A stretch of DNA of 39,134 nt from Streptomyces violascens (GTDB taxonomy: Bacteria; Actinomycetota; Actinomycetes; Streptomycetales; Streptomycetaceae): positions 1 through 39,134 of the forward strand of contig NZ_BMUA01000046.1 in the NCBI RefSeq assembly GCF_014649955.1, in the 5' to 3' direction. The notes under the pieces are model-generated. The model saw nothing but the letters and a program-made list of their open reading frames with translations, was not told the DNA's origin and did not search any database. Within the stretch, counting starts at the first letter, position 1, and each line of letters starts with the position of its first letter. The position numbers and the translations under genes were made by a program. Shown here in pieces: positions 31,314 through 37,368 of this stretch.

Positions 31314-32117
31314 ATGATCGACCTTTCCGAAGCCCAGATTGCCGCCGCTAAGGCGAACGACCTTGACGCCATTACGGCAGTCGCTCAGGCCACGGAAGAG
31401 CGAGTGAAGCAACTCGCATGGAAGTACGCGACCGGTGGCGGACGCACAGACCAGACCCTTGCCGAAGACCTTGCCCAAGAGGGCCGCATAGCCGTGTGGG
31501 AGGGACTGAGCCGCTTCAACGGCCACACGGTGGCGGAGTTCTTCACCTTCATTGACCGAACGGTCAAGGGCGTCATGAGCGACAACCGCAAGGAACAGAC
31601 CCGGCAGGGTGTTTCCCGCTCCGTCGCTGCCGCCTTTGAGCGGGCGCTCTCGCTGGCCGGTGGCGACCCGTACGAGGCTGAATGGCTGGCCACCACGAAG
31701 GAAGCCATGGGAGACCGGCGACTCAGCGATGACACGGCGTACGCGGCCCGGCTGAGCTACCAGGGTGTTGAGTACCTGGACGCGCCCCTTGGTGAGACGG
31801 AGACCGGCGAGACTGTGACGCTTGCCGACCGGCTTGCCGTTGAGGCCGAAGTGCCTGCCGACCTTCTTGAGCCCAACGACTTCGCGCGGGAGCGCAGCAA
31901 GCAGACGAGCGTGAAGGTGCGCAAGACCCTTTTCAAGATGGGCGAGCAACAGCGAACCGTCCTCATGGGGCTGACCGGCATTCTCCCCGTGGATTTCTAC
32001 GGCACCGAACGGGACGACGAACTCTCACGCGACCACGGGATACCGCTCCACCAGGTCCGCATAGTCCGCAGCAAGGGCAAGGACCGATTTGCCGAACTGT
32101 GGCTTGCCGCCGCGTAG
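31314..32117 (+). CDS. Phage RNA polymerase sigma-70-family factor
   Basis: 267 aa from ATG 31314 with CGGAG upstream. Region 2 is clear: ERVKQLAWKYA, then EDLAQEGRIAVWEGLSRFNG...FFTFIDRTVKGVM (about 36-93), matching the DL.QEG...L..A...F.......F..Y....IR core. Region 4 appears in the C terminus (KMGEQQRTVLMGL...ELSRDHGIPLHQVRIVRSKGKDRFAEL, about 210-262). The long acidic linker is atypical. It should redirect host RNA polymerase to phage promoters. The only repeated promoter-like motif in the window lies before this gene and six other early features. Sigma assignment is sound; promoter pairing is inferred. Confidence 0.82.
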   Translation: MIDLSEAQIAAAKANDLDAITAVAQATEERVKQLAWKYATGGGRTDQTLAEDLAQEGRIAVWEGLSRFNGHTVAEFFTFIDRTVKGVMSDNRKEQTRQGVSRSVAAAFERALSLAGGDPYEAEWLATTKEAMGDRRLSDDTAYAARLSYQGVEYLDAPLGETETGETVTLADRLAVEAEVPADLLEPNDFARERSKQTSVKVRKTLFKMGEQQRTVLMGLTGILPVDFYGTERDDELSRDHGIPLHQVRIVRSKGKDRFAELWLAAA

Positions 32118-32134
32118 TCGAGAGGGAATCCGAA

Positions 32135-32299
32135 ATGAAGTTCTCGACGGCTGACGGCGGAACCGTAGAAGTGACCCGCGTAGGAATCTCTTTCGATATC
32201 CACGTACGCGACGCTGCCGGGCGCACGGTCGCCACGGTTGACATGTCGTCCGATGACGCATTCGCGCTCATGCAAGAGCTTGACTCCCTGAACCCCTGA
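32135..32299 (+). CDS. Hypothetical protein, 54 aa
   Basis: ATG 32135 with GAGGGAA upstream. Beta-rich start (MKFSTADGGTVEVTRVGISFDIHVRD) then a short helix (DDAFALMQELDSL). Lies 17 bases after the sigma gene, probably cotranscribed. Function unknown. Confidence 0.75.
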   Translation: MKFSTADGGTVEVTRVGISFDIHVRDAAGRTVATVDMSSDDAFALMQELDSLNP

Positions 32300-32325
32300 A
32301 TACCCCCAGCGACAGGAGAACCGAA

Positions 32326-32580
32326 GTGCTGAACGTGACCCGAGAGACGAAGGCCACCCTTGCCGCCCAGAACGGCGGGCGCGTGCTCGCGTGGCACAAC
32401 GACAAGGAGCGCGGGACGCTGAGCGTTGCCGTACCGGGCGACCGCGCCAAGCTCACGCCGACCGAAGCGCGCAACCTTGCCGCATGGCTCATCGACGCCG
32501 CGAAGGCGATAGAGACCCCGGATCGCGCGCCGCTCCGTACGGCCATGCTCCGCACCGAAGAGCGGGTCTCGCGCTGGTGA
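32326..32580 (+). CDS. Hypothetical protein, 84 aa
   Basis: GTG 32326 with ACAGGAG upstream. VTRETKATLAAQNGGRVLAWHNDKERGTLSVAVPG and then a helix LTPTEARNLAAWLIDAAKAIE. The helix resembles those of small phage proteins that accompany regulators. No family recognised. Followed by a palindrome copy. Confidence 0.75.
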   Translation: MLNVTRETKATLAAQNGGRVLAWHNDKERGTLSVAVPGDRAKLTPTEARNLAAWLIDAAKAIETPDRAPLRTAMLRTEERVSRW

Positions 32581-32604
32581 CCACCGACTCACGTGAGTCG
32601 GTGG
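32581..32604. repeat. Palindrome copy 17 (core 32586-32599)
   Basis: Perfect 24-bp palindrome directly after the preceding stop codon. Confidence 0.92.
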
Positions 32605-32628
32605 GTGAATCCCTTGGAAGGGGCAGGC

Positions 32629-32886
32629 ATGGCAAGACGGCTTTGTGACACCTGTTACGTGCGCGAGCGCTGGGGCTGCAACTGCCCTAGCAAGAGCGGT
32701 AGTTCATGGGTCTTCTGGGCCCTGGTCATCGCGGCCGTGCTCTTGCTGAGCGGCTGCCAACTGGACGACGGCCGTGAGTGCGTGGACTACGACACGCAAA
32801 CGACACTCGTCAACACCTACAACGGCAAGACGTACACACCCCATCTGGTGACCACGACCGTATGCGCGAAGTACGCCGACAAGTGA
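32629..32886 (+). CDS. Small membrane/lipoprotein-like protein with N-terminal Cys cluster
   Basis: 85 aa from ATG 32629 (AAGGGGC upstream). Residues 5-19 contain CDTC..RERWGCNC, a zinc-knuckle-like cluster. A hydrophobic helix (WVFWALVIAAVLLLSG) ends in LSGC, a lipobox. The exported part has two further Cys. If processed as a lipoprotein the Cys cluster would be removed; if not, it is a type II membrane protein with a cytoplasmic zinc knuckle. Phage lipoproteins often exclude superinfecting phages; that function here is speculation. Confidence 0.75.
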   Translation: MARRLCDTCYVRERWGCNCPSKSGSSWVFWALVIAAVLLLSGCQLDDGRECVDYDTQTTLVNTYNGKTYTPHLVTTTVCAKYADK

Positions 32887-32887
32887 C

Positions 32888-32909
32888 CACCGACTCACGT
32901 GAGTCGGTG
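32888..32909. repeat. Palindrome copy 18 (core 32892-32905)
   Basis: Perfect 22-bp palindrome just after the membrane protein stop. Confidence 0.92.
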
Positions 32910-32928
32910 CCTACCAGGAAGGGGCCCA

Positions 32929-33180
32929 ATGCCCGGCAAGGATGACCGTACGGCGTTCCTCGCGCGCTTCACTGAGACCCTGGGGGATGCGTCCGTCCCG
33001 GACCGTGTGACGGCCGCATACGAGCTGGTGAAGGCGGGGGCTCGCTCGCTGGGGGAGTCGGCCAACTGGGAAGGTGCTTGCGATTGGGTGACTGCAAACT
33101 ACGAAGAGGCGACCACGGACGAGCGCCGGAAGTGGGTAGCCCTTGAGGGCTCCATCCTGCTTGAGGCGGCCAACACGTAG
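32929..33180 (+). CDS. Hypothetical protein, 83 aa
   Basis: ATG 32929 with AGGAAGGGG upstream. All-helical and acidic: AFLARFTETLGD..., RVTAAYELVKAGARSLGES, WEGACDWVTANYEEAT. No motif recognised. It is the last gene of the palindrome-marked block and precedes the strongest terminator of the region. Confidence 0.75.
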   Translation: MPGKDDRTAFLARFTETLGDASVPDRVTAAYELVKAGARSLGESANWEGACDWVTANYEEATTDERRKWVALEGSILLEAANT

Positions 33181-33193
33181 CGTCACACGGGAC

Positions 33194-33215
33194 CACTGAC
33201 TCACGTGAGTCAGTG
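33194..33215. repeat. Palindrome copy 19, last copy, ACT/AGT variant (core 33198-33211)
   Basis: Perfect 22-bp palindrome with the outer C/G pair replaced by T/A on both arms. No further copies occur to the right. Confidence 0.92.
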
Positions 33216-33224
33216 CCCCATATG

Positions 33225-33262
33225 AGGGCCCCTGCCGTAAATGGCGGGGCCCTTTTCTTTTG
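33225..33262 (+). terminator. Strong terminator closing the lytic block
   Basis: AGGGCCCCTGCC and GGCGGGGCCCT pair with one bulged T around ATAAAT-like loop GTAAAT, followed by TTTCTTTT. Confidence 0.9.
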
Positions 33263-33470
33263 GCCATGTACATGCTTAGTGCAACTAAAATATTTTCATG
33301 TAGTGACCATGTGTTGGGTTTCACAAGCGAGCAAGATCGTTAAGGGAACCTAAAGTCGCAGGTGGGTGCTCTACAACCTAGGGATGACTTCGGTGGTCTA
33401 CCCCTGTGCCGGAGGATGACATTTCGTTTAAGAGCTACCGACTGTCGTACGTATGTGCGAAGGTATCTGG
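33263..33470 (+). promoter_or_regulatory. AT-rich intergenic region with CATGTA motifs
   Basis: Much more AT-rich than the rest, especially 33280-33300. Contains the palindrome CATGTACATG (33265-33274) and CATGTA again at 33297. The same heptad-like motif frames the ribosome site at 33936-33960. Likely holds the promoter of the rightward accessory genes and perhaps operators; I cannot assign -35/-10 boxes with confidence. Confidence 0.45.
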
Positions 33471-33863
33471 GTGACTACACAGAGTGCAGGGGAAGTACTC
33501 GTGTCGGTCTGGGTTCCGGAGCTGGGGGACAACCGCCTTGCTTGGCACCCGTGTGCCGACATGCCATATCCGCTCATCGCTGAGCGGGTGTCAGGGTGCC
33601 GCGCGGTGCCCGCGATGTTGCGAACGCAAGGGGCGTTGATGGGTCGGTTGTTGAAGCGGGGCCGTTACCACGGCTTCCGGGTGCTTGCCACGGACGGGAC
33701 GACCGGCGAACTGGTCGGCTTCTCGGAGTGGTACGTCAGTCCCGAGACGGGCGCGTACTTGCCCTTCGGCGGGGACTGGTCGGCGTGCGACTACGGCCAG
33801 CACGAGCACCACCAGCACGACCAGGACGACACCGAACAGCCTGCCGCTTCGCTCGCCGCGTAA
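33471..33863 (+). CDS. Hypothetical protein with His-rich C terminus, 130 aa
   Basis: Start GTG 33471 (GAAGG upstream) or ATG 33453. Beta-rich body (VLVSVWVPELG; RYHGFRVLATDGTTGELVGFSEWYV) and a C-terminal HEHHQHDQDD run that could bind metal. The first gene right of the block terminator. No family recognised; resembles Streptomyces accessory hypotheticals in composition. Confidence 0.7.
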   Translation: MTTQSAGEVLVSVWVPELGDNRLAWHPCADMPYPLIAERVSGCRAVPAMLRTQGALMGRLLKRGRYHGFRVLATDGTTGELVGFSEWYVSPETGAYLPFGGDWSACDYGQHEHHQHDQDDTEQPAASLAA

Positions 33864-33935
33864 CGGCCCAACACCTACCCACCACAGGAGATCCCGCCGA
33901 CGCTCAGCGCCGACGCAACACCGGCCCGCAAGGGT

Positions 33936-33960
33936 CATGTAACACAGGGGGTTTTACATG
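33936..33960 (+). promoter_or_regulatory. Inverted repeat enclosing ribosome site and start codon
   Basis: CATGTAA (33936-33942) and TTACATG (33954-33960) are perfect arms; the 11-base loop holds AGGGGG, the ribosome site, and the right arm ends in the ATG of the secreted-protein gene. A translational switch or an operator is possible. Confidence 0.55.
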
Positions 33961-34569
33961 TCTTGCCGCCCGCCCGCCCGCCCAGCTCTGGCCTTCGGCG
34001 TCACCGCCGTTGTCTGGTCGCTGCTGCTGCTCATGGGCCCCGCCCAAGCCAGCCCCGCAACTGACGTGAGAACGCCCGGCACTTCGGCCCCAGAGCGCTC
34101 ACAGACGGCCAACAACGGCCCCGCCTCAGCTTCGCCCGCCACGCACCCTCAGCGGCCTTCTGACGGCCCCGTGCGGCCCACCGCTCCCAGCGCCCCGGCC
34201 AGCCCCGAAGAGCCCGCAGAAGACCCCGTGGGCGACGTTGACGACGACGGCGAAGAGGCGGACGAGAACGGCCCCGTTCCAGCCCCGCCCACCAGCCAAC
34301 CGCCCACGCCTCCGCGTGTGCCAGAGAGCGGTACGGCAACGGACGAGAAGGCCGACCAGGAGCGCGGGGGGCTGCTCAGCAAGGACACCGTGGGCCACGC
34401 GCTGGGCAAGGTCATGCCGGGCGCCGACGACATGGTTGAGAAGGTGCCCGACTGGGCTTGGCCCTTGCGTGCCCCGCTCGCCAATGTGGCCGACCCCGGC
34501 ACGCCGGTTGAGCTTGAGGTGGCCACCGTCGCTGACGAGCTGCAAGAGAGCTACGCTCCCGCCGCGTGA
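33958..34569 (+). CDS. Secreted Pro/Glu-rich protein
   Basis: 203 aa. N-terminal signal peptide: basic start, hydrophobic LAFGVTAVVWSLLLLMG and a likely cleavage after AQA near residue 31. Then a long disordered Pro/Ala/Ser/Glu region (about 35-130) and a short folded-looking C terminus (KDTVGHALGKVMPGADDMVEKVPDW). Not a virion or lysis gene by position. Possibly a lysogenic-conversion (moron) product acting in the cell wall. No catalytic motif. A terminator shared with the opposing regulator operon follows. Confidence 0.75.
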   Translation: MSCRPPARPALAFGVTAVVWSLLLLMGPAQASPATDVRTPGTSAPERSQTANNGPASASPATHPQRPSDGPVRPTAPSAPASPEEPAEDPVGDVDDDGEEADENGPVPAPPTSQPPTPPRVPESGTATDEKADQERGGLLSKDTVGHALGKVMPGADDMVEKVPDWAWPLRAPLANVADPGTPVELEVATVADELQESYAPAA

Positions 34570-34580
34570 TCACGCAGAGC

Positions 34581-34652
34581 AATTCCGCGGGGCCCGGCAT
34601 GTCCGTTTCGCCCTAGGAATTTTATGCCGGCGAGGCCCCAAAATTTCACGCA
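34581..34652 (+). repeat. Dispersed element, copy C
   Basis: AATTCCGCGG, GGCCCGGCAT, GTCCG, ATGCCGGCG, AGGCCCC and AAATTTCACGC in the same order as copies A and B. GGGGCC-CGGCAT and ATGCCG-...-GGCCCC can form a long hairpin. It starts 11 bases after the secreted-protein stop. Confidence 0.72.
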
Positions 34653-34662
34653 GGGTAGCAAA

Positions 34663-34701
34663 GAGCCCCGCCGCTCCGAAGGGGGTGGAGTGGCGGGGCT
34701 C
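34663..34701. terminator. Bidirectional terminator
   Basis: GAGCCCCGCC (34663-34672) pairs with GGCGGGGCTC (34692-34701); TTTGC follows on the minus strand. It separates convergent operons. Confidence 0.82.
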
Positions 34702-34721
34702 AGGCTGAACGGGCGCGCGGG

Positions 34722-34931
34722 CTAGGCGTCGGAGTTCCGGGCGAACTCGACCAGCCCGGCCCATCCTTCGGGGCTCAAGGCCAGCACGGGCCCGCTGGGG
34801 TTCTTGCTGTCCCGGACGTGCACAACTCCGGTAGCCGCCGCGTGCTTCGGTGCCCACTGGATGCACTCACCGCCGTTGTTCTGGCTATAGCTTGAGCTGG
34901 TCCAGTCTTCGGGGATGTCGGCATGGTTCAT
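34722..34931 (-). CDS. DUF397-domain protein
   Basis: 69 aa. WTSSSYSQNNGGECIQWAP near 11-28, VVHVRDSKNPSGPVLALSP and WAGLVEFAR are the complete DUF397 signature. Such proteins are abundant in Streptomyces and are usually encoded next to a DUF5753 XRE regulator, whose activity they appear to modulate. Its start overlaps the regulator stop (ATGA), so the two are cotranslated. Confidence 0.93.
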   Translation of the reverse strand: MNHADIPEDWTSSSYSQNNGGECIQWAPKHAAATGVVHVRDSKNPSGPVLALSPEGWAGLVEFARNSDA

Positions 34932-35755
34932 GAGTAACAGTCCTTCGTAATGGAGTCGATCAGCTCTGCCGTCTCATCCGGCGGCGCGGCCATGGCCTTG
35001 AGCAGATCATAGGCATCCTGGGCTGACGCCACATCGTCCGTTTCAGCAAGGACGTACCCCTTGGGGAAGCCGTCCACGTGCACCACGTCAGCGCCTTCGG
35101 AGAAGCTGAGCAGACCGAACGGGCTCGCCCAACCATGGTGCTTGCCGTTGTCACGGATGATCTGAACGCGGTGGGCTGGGTTCTCTGCCAAGTCCCGAAG
35201 GTGCGCGAGCTGGGCGCGCATCACGTCCTTCGTCCCAACGACGTTCCGTAGCACCACTTCGTTGAGCACCAGCCACAGACGGGTTGGCTTTTCCCGCGTG
35301 AGGATGCGTTGCCGCTCTATGCGCGCAGTCACCAGGTCGTCTAGGTTCGTCGGCCGACCCGTACGCAGAACGGCCCGCGCGTACCCCTCCGTCTGCACGA
35401 GACCCGGCACAAGCTGGGGGTGGAACATGCGTACCGAAGTGGCCTTCTCCTCAAGCTCAACGTACGCACGGAACCAGGGCGGGAAGGCGTACCGCAGCGC
35501 GAGCGGCCACAGTCGAACGAAGCGGCCGTTGGAGTGGGGGAACATGCGGTCGCACGCTTGCGCGAACTCAAGCGTGGGCACCCGTTCGCCGGTCTCGACC
35601 TTGGCCACCAGCGAGTACCCACAGTTCGCCGCCTTGCCCAGTGCGGCGCGCTTCATCCCCAGTCGTTCACGCTCCAACTGCACTTCGCTGCCGAAGTGCT
35701 TCAACGGCGACCACGCGGGGTCTGCCGGGTCGGCGCTCTCATTTTCGACACTCAT
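34928..35755 (-). CDS. XRE-family regulator with DUF5753 domain
   Basis: 275 aa. N-terminal helix-turn-helix (about 18-75: GSEVQLERERLGMKRAALGK, then SLVAKVETGERVPT). DUF5753 domain (about 95-265) with YVELEEKATSVRMFHPQLVPGLVQTEGYARA and LRDLAENPAHRVQII. Chromosomal relatives (WhiJ-type) act with DUF397 partners in development or antibiotic control. Here it is the only evident DNA-binding regulator besides the sigma factor and the best candidate immunity or lysogeny regulator. An inverted repeat lies just upstream. It bears no resemblance to the 19-copy palindrome. Confidence 0.92.
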   Translation of the reverse strand: MSVENESADPADPAWSPLKHFGSEVQLERERLGMKRAALGKAANCGYSLVAKVETGERVPTLEFAQACDRMFPHSNGRFVRLWPLALRYAFPPWFRAYVELEEKATSVRMFHPQLVPGLVQTEGYARAVLRTGRPTNLDDLVTARIERQRILTREKPTRLWLVLNEVVLRNVVGTKDVMRAQLAHLRDLAENPAHRVQIIRDNGKHHGWASPFGLLSFSEGADVVHVDGFPKGYVLAETDDVASAQDAYDLLKAMAAPPDETAELIDSITKDCYS

Positions 35756-35773
35756 ACGAACCCCCTAGTGGTC

Positions 35774-35797
35774 GTTGGACAGTTGGGATTGTCCAAC
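35774..35797. promoter_or_regulatory. Probable operator in the divergent regulator region
   Basis: GTTGGACA (35774-35781) and TGTCCAAC (35790-35797) are perfect 8-bp inverted repeats with 8-bp spacing, 19 bases upstream of the regulator start. Nearby CGTACGCGTACG (35814-35825) is another perfect palindrome. Position suggests autoregulation and control of the rightward genes. Confidence 0.65.
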
Positions 35798-35886
35798 TCT
35801 CCTCCCTGGTGAGCGTACGCGTACGGGCCGAACCTTGTGTAAGCACGACGCAACTACCAGCGACGAGGCGAAGGGGCACGGCAACG

Positions 35887-36108
35887 ATGGCCAACGACCT
35901 ACCGAAGCGGCACCCCCGCGACGGCGCGGCGGAGCTTGAAGCGGCCGTCACCCGACGCGAGTTCTTCCGGCTCACACCGGAGGAATGCCCGCTTCCCCAG
36001 TGGTTAAAGCTGCCTCCGCGCGCCGTGCCGACCAGGACCACCGTGACCCCAACCCGCAGCGTGCTGGGCGTCGTTGAGGCTGCGCTACTTCGGAGGTTGG
36101 GCGAGTGA
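35887..36108 (+). CDS. Small Streptomyces-type protein, 73 aa, with TTA codon
   Basis: ATG 35887. TRREFFRLTPEECPLPQWLKLPPRAVPTRTT resembles small proteins encoded beside DUF397/XRE pairs in Streptomyces mobile elements. In-frame TTA at 36004-36006. It begins a chain of overlapping genes (GTGA at 36105). Function unknown. Confidence 0.72.
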   Translation: MANDLPKRHPRDGAAELEAAVTRREFFRLTPEECPLPQWLKLPPRAVPTRTTVTPTRSVLGVVEAALLRRLGE

Positions 36109-36293
36109 GCGACACAACGGCCGTAGAGGTGCCGATGCCGGGGCTTGAGCCTGTTGCGCATCCGGACTGCCGGGTGTGCTTCGCGGCGGACCGTGGGCGG
36201 ACGGCTGCGCGGACGCAAGGGGCAGCCGGGCGGGTCCGGGACTTCAGCCGGATCATTGCCGCTCACCCTCACGGGATGGAGGCAGAGCGGTGA
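36105..36293 (+). CDS. Small protein with Cys pair, 62 aa
   Basis: GTG 36105 overlaps the previous stop. PGLEPVAHPDCRVCFAADRGRTAARTQG, RDFSRIIAAHPHG is a pattern common in small proteins of Streptomyces integrative elements. The CRVC pair may bind metal. Overlaps the next gene by 4 bases (GTGA). Function unknown. Confidence 0.7.
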   Translation: MSDTTAVEVPMPGLEPVAHPDCRVCFAADRGRTAARTQGAAGRVRDFSRIIAAHPHGMEAER

Positions 36294-36436
36294 CGGCCAA
36301 CGCTCCGGAGCGCCCGCAGGCGGACGAGGAGCACGACCAGGACCAGCCGCCGACGACGGCCGAAGCGCTGGCCGACAAGGCCGCGAAGTTGGGGGCCGAA
36401 ATCGACAAGCACCTAGAAAGGCTGAGGCGGCAGTAA
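36290..36436 (+). CDS. Small acidic helical protein, 48 aa
   Basis: GTG 36290 overlaps the previous stop; its TAA overlaps the next ATG (TAATG). Acidic, disordered N terminus (ADEEHDQDQPP) and a C-terminal helix (AEALADKAAKLGAEIDKHLERLRRQ). Translational coupling on both sides supports it. Function unknown. Confidence 0.68.
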   Translation: MTANAPERPQADEEHDQDQPPTTAEALADKAAKLGAEIDKHLERLRRQ

Positions 36437-36723
36437 TGAGAGAGCGCTACGGCTTCCGGCGCTTCCGTGTGGAGGCAGACCACGAACCGGATGCGGAGCC
36501 CAACACCCAACGCTTTGAGTGCGCCGTGTGCGGGGATGCCGGGCCCAAGGTGGAAGTGGAGATGCAGGAGACCCCGGAAGCTCAGGTGAAAGCGGAAGCC
36601 GACGCGGGGATAAGGGCAGCCGACTGGATTGCCGACCACCGGAACGCCAACCGGGAGCACCTGACTTACCGGCGGGTGTTCACCACTCCGTACCGCGTTG
36701 TTCCCGGGGAGTGGTCGGCGTGA
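36436..36723 (+). CDS. DUF7848-like protein, 95 aa
   Basis: ATG 36436. FECAVCGDAG zinc-like pair, then AADWIADHRNANREHLTYRRVFTTPYRVVPG, the layout of a widespread small Streptomyces family that ends in a basic beta segment. The family name is from memory. Overlaps the next gene by 4 bases. Confidence 0.72.
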   Translation: MRERYGFRRFRVEADHEPDAEPNTQRFECAVCGDAGPKVEVEMQETPEAQVKAEADAGIRAADWIADHRNANREHLTYRRVFTTPYRVVPGEWSA

Positions 36724-37163
36724 GGCAGCCCATTGACGGCTATTGGTGCGAGGTTGCCGCGTGCTGGCCGGACGGACGCCGGGAATGGGTTCTGGGTGGC
36801 TACCGGGCAGACACGCCCCGCTTAGCGGTCCGATGGTTACGGAGCCAGGCTGTTCGGCTGGCCAACGCCCTTGACCCTCTGCCGGGTATTGGGCCCCTGC
36901 CGCCCGAAGCGCTACACGAGACCAACCCGAGCAATCCGAACCCCGGCAACATTTTCCGGAAGTGGTCGCGGGACTTCCCCGCGCAAGAGCAACAGATGGG
37001 GAACCTTGCTGCCGGTAGGCCCTTTAGCGTTCTCGCTGGCGGACCGGATCGCGTATTCGGACTGATGGACTTGGATATCTTCTACGCCCTTTCGGTGCGG
37101 CCGTTGGTGCGCGACTTCTTCACCGACTGGCAGATTGCCGAAATGGAATACGCGGCAGCCTGA
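36720..37163 (+). CDS. Hypothetical protein, 147 aa, with two TTA codons
   Basis: GTG 36720 overlaps the previous stop. DGYWCEVAACWPDGRREWVLGGYRADTPRLAVRWL... with in-frame TTA at 36822-36824 and 36837-36839. Two TTA codons 15 bases apart would make translation strongly dependent on the bldA tRNA in a Streptomyces host. Rest of the protein is alpha/beta with no motif I know. Last gene of the overlapping chain. Confidence 0.75.
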   Translation: MRQPIDGYWCEVAACWPDGRREWVLGGYRADTPRLAVRWLRSQAVRLANALDPLPGIGPLPPEALHETNPSNPNPGNIFRKWSRDFPAQEQQMGNLAAGRPFSVLAGGPDRVFGLMDLDIFYALSVRPLVRDFFTDWQIAEMEYAAA

Positions 37164-37226
37164 GCCGCTTACATACTCCCGCTCCCGCTGACTAATCGGA
37201 ATCGCTTCCCCAAGCATCGGTCTCAG

Positions 37227-37250
37227 CGGGGGCGGGGCAAGCCCCCGTTC
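37227..37250 (+). terminator. Terminator after the overlapping small-gene chain
   Basis: CGGGGGC (37227-37233) and GCCCCCG (37241-37247) around GGGGCAA, then TTC. Weak T tail. Confidence 0.6.
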
Positions 37251-37368
37251 CGTTCATTCGCTACAGGAAGGGCTAATGAACGGGACGGGCTCAATCCCCG
37301 CCCGGCTGTGCAAGGACAGCGACAGTCGGGCGGGCCAGCAAGAGCACGCAACCAAGGGAGAACACAGA

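Noticed and set aside
3005..33215. Reading the 19 palindromes as a CRISPR array
   Set aside because: Spacing is hundreds to thousands of bases, no spacers, no cas genes.
3005..33215. Reading all palindromes as ordinary terminators
   Set aside because: No T tract follows, one is within a gene, one is in a divergent gap, and separate T-tailed terminators sit next to several copies.
36290..36436. Resemblance of the 48-aa acidic protein to Pup (prokaryotic ubiquitin-like protein)
   Set aside because: No C-terminal Gly-Gly-Gln/Glu and no sequence match beyond acidic composition.
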